From assembly GCA_903953065.1 (NCBI GenBank), contig CAJBIG010000024.1, positions 1 to 9,885 of the forward strand: 9,885 bases of DNA, read 5' to 3'. The stretch comes from an uncultured Solirubrobacterales bacterium (GTDB lineage: Bacteria; Actinomycetota; Thermoleophilia; Solirubrobacterales; Solirubrobacteraceae). The position numbers and the translations under genes are program-made. Shown here in pieces: positions 6,067-9,885 of the stretch; positions within the stretch are counted from its first letter, which is position 1; every line of letters begins with the position of its first letter. Under the pieces are notes generated by a model that saw nothing but the letters and a program-made list of their open reading frames with translations, was not told the origin of the DNA and searched no databases.

Positions 6067-6567
6067 CTATGCCCCGCCGACGAATGCGAGGTTGACATCG
6101 ATCCGGCGCTGGTCGACGTCGACGGAGCGAATCGCGTCGCTGACCATCGGCACGAGGAGCTCGGTTCCATCGGGTCGCTTCACTTCGAGAACTTCGCAGG
6201 ACGGCAGCACGAGAAGCTTCGAGACCTCACCGATAGGTGTGGCGCCGTCGATCACGCTGCACCCCTCGAGCTCCTCTGCCCACCATTCCCGTTCGCCGAG
6301 CGGCGGGGCGTCGGCGAGCAGGCAGAAGAGCGCCTGCCCACGAATCTCTTCAACCGCCTCCGGCGTCGATATTCCGGCGAGGCGAATGATCGGTTTTTGA
6401 TCGGTTCCTGCGCGGCGTTCGATTGCTAATTGATCCTGCTGAACGAGGACGTTCACTCCCACTTCCAAGAGGACGGACCGAGCACGCGTTACGTAGAAAC
6501 TTCCATCGAGACCGTGCGGGCGGCCGATTCGACCGGCCTGCAACCAACGCTCTGCCTCGGCGGCCAC
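6067..6567 (-). CDS. rimM: Ribosome maturation factor RimM
   Basis: RimM binds ribosomal protein S19 and helps mature the 30S head. With the start chosen here (GTG, complement at 6565-6567) it has 166 residues, and the N-terminal RimM motif AGRIGRPHGLDGSF begins about ten residues in, as usual. This GTG is separated from the khpA TGA by one base. A TTG at 6588 would add seven residues (173 in total) and overlap khpA by 20 bases; it is possible but less likely. The N-terminal beta-barrel runs to about residue 85. A PRC-barrel follows, marked by EWWAEELEGCSVI, IGEVSKLLVLPSCEVLEVKR, and ELLVPMVSDAIRSVDVDQRR. It lies in the standard order khpA-rimM-trmD. Confidence 0.94.
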   Translation of the reverse strand: MAAEAERWLQAGRIGRPHGLDGSFYVTRARSVLLEVGVNVLVQQDQLAIERRAGTDQKPIIRLAGISTPEAVEEIRGQALFCLLADAPPLGEREWWAEELEGCSVIDGATPIGEVSKLLVLPSCEVLEVKRPDGTELLVPMVSDAIRSVDVDQRRIDVNLAFVGGA

Positions 6568-6568
6568 G

Positions 6569-6802
6569 TCAGTCGACAATATCGACAATGACGCGGCGTT
6601 CTTCGCGCACCGCAGCAGCCTTCATCACTGTGCGCAGCGCGTTGGCTGTGCGACCACCACGACCGATCACCTTGCCGTAATCGTCCTCGCCAACAACCAG
6701 TTCGAGCACTACCGTCCCGTCGTCGTCGTCGAACTGTTCAACGACAACTGCGGCCGGGTCGTCAACCAGCGATCGGGCGAGGAACTCAAGTAGTTCGCGC
6801 AT
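6569..6802 (-). CDS. khpA: KH-domain RNA-binding protein KhpA
   Basis: 77 residues, the full family length. The protein is a single KH domain whose G-x-x-G loop is in KVIGRGGRTANALRTVMKA (from about residue 44). The N-terminal MRELLEFLARSLVDDPAAV and the C-terminal RRVIVDIVD are typical of the YlqC/KhpA family. KhpA pairs with KhpB/EloR in several Gram-positive bacteria and affects RNA stability and cell elongation; no khpB is in this window. The gene lies 9 bases after rpsP and one base before rimM, in the conserved rpsP-khpA-rimM-trmD order. No strong Shine-Dalgarno precedes its ATG, which suggests reinitiation or coupling from rpsP. Confidence 0.95.
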   Translation of the reverse strand: MRELLEFLARSLVDDPAAVVVEQFDDDDGTVVLELVVGEDDYGKVIGRGGRTANALRTVMKAAAVREERRVIVDIVD

Positions 6803-6811
6803 GGCGGCAGA

Positions 6812-7057
6812 CTAGACGGGAATGCCCTGCGTGTGCAGCAGCTTGCGAACCTGTGAGGTTGGCTGCGCGCCCTTGTCGAGCCAAAGCTTGATCCGGTCCT
6901 CATCGAGAGTGACAGTTGAGGGGTTTGTCTGGGCGTTGTACTGGCCGACGACTTCGATGAAGCGGCCGTCGCGCGGGGAGCGCTGGTCGGCCACAACAAC
7001 TCGCCAGATCGGATTTTTCTTGCCGCCCACTCGCGTGAGCCTTAGTCGTACGGCCAC
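6812..7057 (-). CDS. rpsP: 30S ribosomal protein S16
   Basis: 81 residues, a normal S16. The N-terminal AVRLRLTRVGGKKNPIWRVV, the middle RSPRDGRFIEVVGQYN, and DRIKLWLDKGAQPTSQVRKL are all diagnostic. S16 binds 16S rRNA early in 30S assembly. The start is GTG (complement 7055-7057), supported by the clearest Shine-Dalgarno in the window: AGAGG about five bases upstream (complement around 7063-7067). This is consistent with strong independent translation at the head of the ribosomal cluster. A promoter may lie in the 57-base gap behind nfeD, but I cannot point to a clear -35/-10 pair there. Confidence 0.97.
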   Translation of the reverse strand: MAVRLRLTRVGGKKNPIWRVVVADQRSPRDGRFIEVVGQYNAQTNPSTVTLDEDRIKLWLDKGAQPTSQVRKLLHTQGIPV

Positions 7058-7100
7058 AGGTTCCTCTCGAAGTTCACAGAACGTCAGCGCTAAAGAGTAG

Positions 7101-7112
7101 CGGGGCGCCCCG
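7101..7112 (-). other. GC palindrome after nfeD, possible weak terminator
   Basis: CGGGGCGCCCCG is a perfect 12-base palindrome two bases past the nfeD stop. As RNA it can form only about four G-C pairs around a GCGC loop. On the minus strand it is followed by CTACTCTTTAG, which is pyrimidine-rich but not a real U-tract. It could attenuate read-through from nfeD into rpsP, or mean nothing. Confidence 0.25.
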
Positions 7113-7114
7113 GC

Positions 7115-7579
7115 TTAGGCGCGCACGCCGCGCTGATCGCGCGGTCCCGGTCGGTCTATGACCGCTATTGCGCCGCGCACAGCTACCACCTCAACCGCCT
7201 CGCCGGGCGCGAAAGTCTGCGTGTCATCGTTCGCTCGCGCGGTCCAAACTTCACCGTCGATCTCAACGACGCCGGTCGCTTCGCCGTTTACAACGCGCTC
7301 TTCGACGACGCCATGCTGGCCGATCACAAAATCGTGTTCGGTTCCGCCAACGGCGAAATCGAGCCTCTCGCGGCGCAGCAGCGGCCGCACGATCAGCAGC
7401 GTCATCGCCGACGCGGCAATCGCAATCAACACGACAAGAGCGAACTGTGCGCCGATCAAGGTGCCCACCGCCATCACGACGGCGCCGGCAACGAGAGGGG
7501 CGAGAAACAGACTCTCCGTGACAATCTCGGCGAGAGCCAAGGCGGCAGCGACGAGGAGCCAGATGACGGGGGTAGACAT
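7115..7579 (-). CDS. NfeD-like membrane protein (short form)
   Basis: 154 residues from the ATG at 7579 (a GTG directly before it, at 7582, would add one residue). Three hydrophobic segments at about 4-20, 24-42 and 45-65 are followed by a charged RPLLRRERLDF boundary. A soluble beta-rich domain of about 75 residues comes next (VIGQHGVVEERV, GVVEIDGEVWTARA, FAPGEAVEVVAVRGAIAVI). This is the OB-fold of the NfeD C-terminal family. Short NfeD proteins usually work with a stomatin/SPFH partner in membrane quality control; no partner gene is in the window, so its role here is open. It lies 51 bases downstream of smc and 57 bases upstream of rpsP, on the same strand as both. Confidence 0.85.
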   Translation of the reverse strand: MSTPVIWLLVAAALALAEIVTESLFLAPLVAGAVVMAVGTLIGAQFALVVLIAIAASAMTLLIVRPLLRRERLDFAVGGTEHDFVIGQHGVVEERVVNGEATGVVEIDGEVWTARANDDTQTFAPGEAVEVVAVRGAIAVIDRPGPRDQRGVRA

Positions 7580-7585
7580 CACCTA

Positions 7586-7599
7586 GAGCCTACCGGCTC
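7586..7599 (-). other. Small hairpin between smc and nfeD
   Basis: GAGCC-TACC-GGCTC is a perfect 5-bp stem with a 4-base loop. On the minus strand the loop reads GGTA, a GNNA-type tetraloop, and the hairpin sits 6 bases before the nfeD ATG, so it would cover its ribosome binding region. It has no U-tract. It is too short to call a terminator and may be chance. Confidence 0.2.
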
Positions 7600-7630
7600 G
7601 GAACGCGGCGCAGCGGGCAATTAGGGCGGC

Positions 7631-9885
7631 TCAGGCGGCTTGCACGGAGCTGCTGTCGCCGTCGCCCTCAGCCGGAAGCTTGCGGCTGATCACCTTCGAG
7701 ACGCCATCCCCGCCCATCGAAACGCCATAGAGCGAATCGGCAGCCTCCATCGTCCGCTGTTGGTGCGTAACGACGATGAACTGGGCGCGGTCACGGTAGA
7801 GCCTCAGCAGTTCAAGGAAGCGCCCGATGTTCAGATCGTCGAGCGCAGCTTCAACCTCGTCGAGGATGTAGAAAGGACATGGCTTGGCCAGGAAGACGGA
7901 GAACAGGAAGGCAATCGCGGTCATCGACTTTTCGCCGCCCGAAAGCAGCGTCAGGCGTTTCATCGACTTTCCTGCGGGCGTGATCTCAATCTCGACGCCG
8001 AGGTCGTCTTCCGGCTCGCCTGTCTCACGTTCAGCTTCGGCGTTGGCCTCGTCCTCTGCCGCTTCTAGCCGTGCGGCCTCTTCTTCGCCGCCGCCGCCGA
8101 GCACGGCCTTGGGAGTCTGCTCCTCGCGCACCAGACGGAGACGCCCGCGGCCACCGGGGAAGCAATGGGCTGCGAGCTCTTCGAAGTTCTTTGCCGCCGC
8201 CTCAAAGGTCTCCTCAAAGCTCTCGCGTATCTGACGATCGGTGTCACGGATCAGCGTGCGCAGCTCGCGCATCGCTGTCTCAAGATCGGTGCGCTGATGC
8301 TCGAGCGTCTCAACGTGCTCCAGAGCCTCTTCGTACTGGGCTTTGGCCAACGGGTTTACGGGACCGATCTGCTCTCGGCGGCGCTCAAGTCGCACTATCC
8401 GCTCCTCAAGCGAAGCGATCGCCTCGGCGTCTAGTGGTTCGACCGATGGCTCCGCCTCGAGGCCGAGCAGCTCGGCAAGGCGGGCAAGCTCCGCTTCGGT
8501 TTCAGAGTGCTGATCGCGGGCCTGCTGGGCGGCCACTTCGGCCTTCGTGACGGCCTCGCCGGCGTCGCGCAGAGAACCCTGCAGTTCGGCGCCTGACTGG
8601 GCGAAGGCGCGCAGATCGTCCGTAACTCCAGCGTTGCCGAGTCGGTCGGCCTCGAGCTCAGCTTCAAAGATCGCTACCCGCTCGTTAACCGCTGAGTGAG
8701 CCTCCTCAAGGGCATGCTCGAAGGCGTTGTAAGCGGGAACCAAGCCGACCTCGTAAGCAATTGCCAGTTCGAGGGTCACAACCGACTGCTTGCGTTGCTC
8801 CCGCGCCTGGGCGGCCTGCTCGGCGACCCGCCGCTCGGCAGCCAGCTCACCCTCTAGCTGGGCGCGCGCAACTGCTCCGGCACCCTGCTCGGGAGCCTGG
8901 CGCCGCTGCTCGATAATCCATTCCGCGCGGCGAGCTGACTCCGCTGCCTGGGCGGCGTTGCGTTCACCGGTTCGGGAGCTGTCGTCGGCGGTCGCGAGAG
9001 CCTGTTCAGTCGCCGTGCAGGCCTGAGCCGCAGCTGTTAGCGCTGTAGCCGTTGTGCTCGCGGAATCGGCCGCCCGCGCTGCCTCAGCGGCGAGCTGCTC
9101 GCGCCGCTGGCGCTCGGCCAGAACCTGTTCGCCGCTGCCGTGAGCGCTCTGGCGTAGCTCACCGGTAGCGCCGTTCCAAACACGCCCGCCGCGCGTTACC
9201 GCGACGGCAGCGAAATCAGTGGGCAAGTCATCGAACGTATCCACCAGCAACACGTCCGCCAGCAACCTTCGGCCAAGCTCGGCGTTGGTGCCGCCACTGA
9301 CGCAATCTGCCAGCGAGCGCGCACCGGCCGGCACCGAGGCAGCGAGGTTGCTCGCGTTGCCAGCGGCCGTTACCAGCGCTGAACCTCCCTCGGCGCCAAG
9401 CCGGCCGAGCAACTCCTGACCACCTGGGAGGTCATCGACGATCGCAGCCCGCAGACGAGCCCCGAGGACTGCCGCTACTGCCGTCTCATAGCCGGCTTCG
9501 ACTTCGAGACTGCTCGCCAACGAAGGCTTTCCTTCTGGGGCGTCGGCGTGTTCGCGAAGGAAATCGTCCAGCCGCGAGAGCTCAGCCGTGAGACGAGCAA
9601 CCTCACGCGTTGCCTGTTCGCTCGCCTGCTCGATCTCGCGCAGTTCAGCGCGGGCACTCTTGGCAGCTATTTCGGCAGCCTCTCTCTGCGCGACCAGCTC
9701 GGCCGCTGTCGCGGCGGCAGCATCGCTCTGAACGACAGCTTCGTCGCGCTCCACGAGAAGCGCAGCGAGCTCCGCATCCAGCTCGGCGGCACGTTCGAGA
9801 TCGAGTTTCGCCAGCGCCGCTTCCAGCGAGGCAATTCGCTGCGTGCCGCTTAAGTCCGGGGAATCATCGGCCACTTGAGGTCGCA
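7631..9885 (-). CDS. smc: Chromosome segregation protein SMC, C-terminal two thirds (5' end outside window)
   Basis: The frame is open to the right edge, so the GTG at 9874 is an internal valine and not a start. About 750 of the usual 1,150-1,200 residues are present. Counting from 9874, residues 1-95 are the end of the first coiled coil and about 105-230 are the hinge (SLASSLEVEAGYETAVAAVL, then LADVLLVDTFDDLP and TRGGRVWNGATGELRQ). An Ala/Glu-rich coiled coil follows to about 540. The C-terminal ATPase head carries GRGRLRLV near 575, the ABC signature LSGGEK at 644-649, Walker B FYILDE at 668-673, the D-loop ALDD, and the His switch VVTHQQ at about 701-706. The missing part holds the Walker A head. 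SMC with ScpA/ScpB compacts and separates chromosomes. An acidic insert lies between GRGRLRLV and LSGGEK. Confidence 0.97.
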   Translation of the reverse strand, partial: RPQVADDSPDLSGTQRIASLEAALAKLDLERAAELDAELAALLVERDEAVVQSDAAAATAAELVAQREAAEIAAKSARAELREIEQASEQATREVARLTAELSRLDDFLREHADAPEGKPSLASSLEVEAGYETAVAAVLGARLRAAIVDDLPGGQELLGRLGAEGGSALVTAAGNASNLAASVPAGARSLADCVSGGTNAELGRRLLADVLLVDTFDDLPTDFAAVAVTRGGRVWNGATGELRQSAHGSGEQVLAERQRREQLAAEAARAADSASTTATALTAAAQACTATEQALATADDSSRTGERNAAQAAESARRAEWIIEQRRQAPEQGAGAVARAQLEGELAAERRVAEQAAQAREQRKQSVVTLELAIAYEVGLVPAYNAFEHALEEAHSAVNERVAIFEAELEADRLGNAGVTDDLRAFAQSGAELQGSLRDAGEAVTKAEVAAQQARDQHSETEAELARLAELLGLEAEPSVEPLDAEAIASLEERIVRLERRREQIGPVNPLAKAQYEEALEHVETLEHQRTDLETAMRELRTLIRDTDRQIRESFEETFEAAAKNFEELAAHCFPGGRGRLRLVREEQTPKAVLGGGGEEEAARLEAAEDEANAEAERETGEPEDDLGVEIEITPAGKSMKRLTLLSGGEKSMTAIAFLFSVFLAKPCPFYILDEVEAALDDLNIGRFLELLRLYRDRAQFIVVTHQQRTMEAADSLYGVSMGGDGVSKVISRKLPAEGDGDSSSVQAA

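Noticed and set aside
5443..6429. 328-codon open frame on the plus strand
   Set aside because: It lies exactly antisense to trmD and rimM, spans both, and has no family motif; it is a by-product of GC-rich codon use.
1..9885. Mobile element, defence system, CRISPR or prophage
   Set aside because: No transposase, integrase, direct-repeat array, terminal inverted repeats or tRNA-end duplications were seen; all genes are core functions in a familiar order.

Overview
This is a stretch of housekeeping genes from a high-GC bacterium, most likely an actinobacterium of the class Thermoleophilia (Solirubrobacterales or Gaiellales relatives). The assignment is an inference from memory of the class. 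It rests on the gene order (smc ... rpsP-khpA-rimM-trmD-rplS-lepB-rnhB / yraN / comM-dprA), the cysteine-bearing loops of the signal peptidase, the DprA N-terminus and the SMC hinge and head sequences. No phage, plasmid, insertion sequence, CRISPR array, tRNA or rRNA is visible.

Layout, read right to left because nearly everything is on the minus strand. Positions 9885-7631 hold the hinge, second coiled coil and C-terminal ATPase half of SMC, whose 5' end lies outside the window. Then come a small NfeD-like membrane protein (7579-7115), ribosomal protein S16 (7057-6812), the KH-domain protein KhpA (6802-6569), RimM (6567-6067) and TrmD (6063-5368). A 72-bp gap with a strong hairpin precedes ribosomal protein L19 (5295-4612), which carries a very long acidic tail. 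L19 overlaps signal peptidase I (4615-3986) by four bases. RNase HII (ending at 3301) appears to begin inside lepB. A UPF0102/YraN nuclease-like gene (about 2924-3304) is on the plus strand, convergent with rnhB and divergent from comM. ComM/YifB (2763-1261) and DprA (1264-158) overlap by four bases. The first 57 bases are probably the start of ilvD.

How the genes fit together: rpsP-khpA-rimM-trmD-rplS is the classic ribosome and tRNA-maturation cluster, followed by secretion (lepB) and RNA/DNA hybrid repair (rnhB). The comM-dprA pair handles incoming single-stranded DNA during transformation (ComM helicase, DprA RecA-loader). smc belongs to chromosome organisation.

I do not see a new multi-gene system here. 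The points worth a second look are local: the inverted yraN with no ordinary start codon, an imperfect copy of the comM 3' end in the yraN-comM gap, the acidic L19 tail and the hairpin ahead of rplS, the deep lepB/rnhB overlap, an acidic insert in the SMC head, and nfeD sitting where ftsY-ffh is usual. There is no gene-free stretch longer than about 160 bases.
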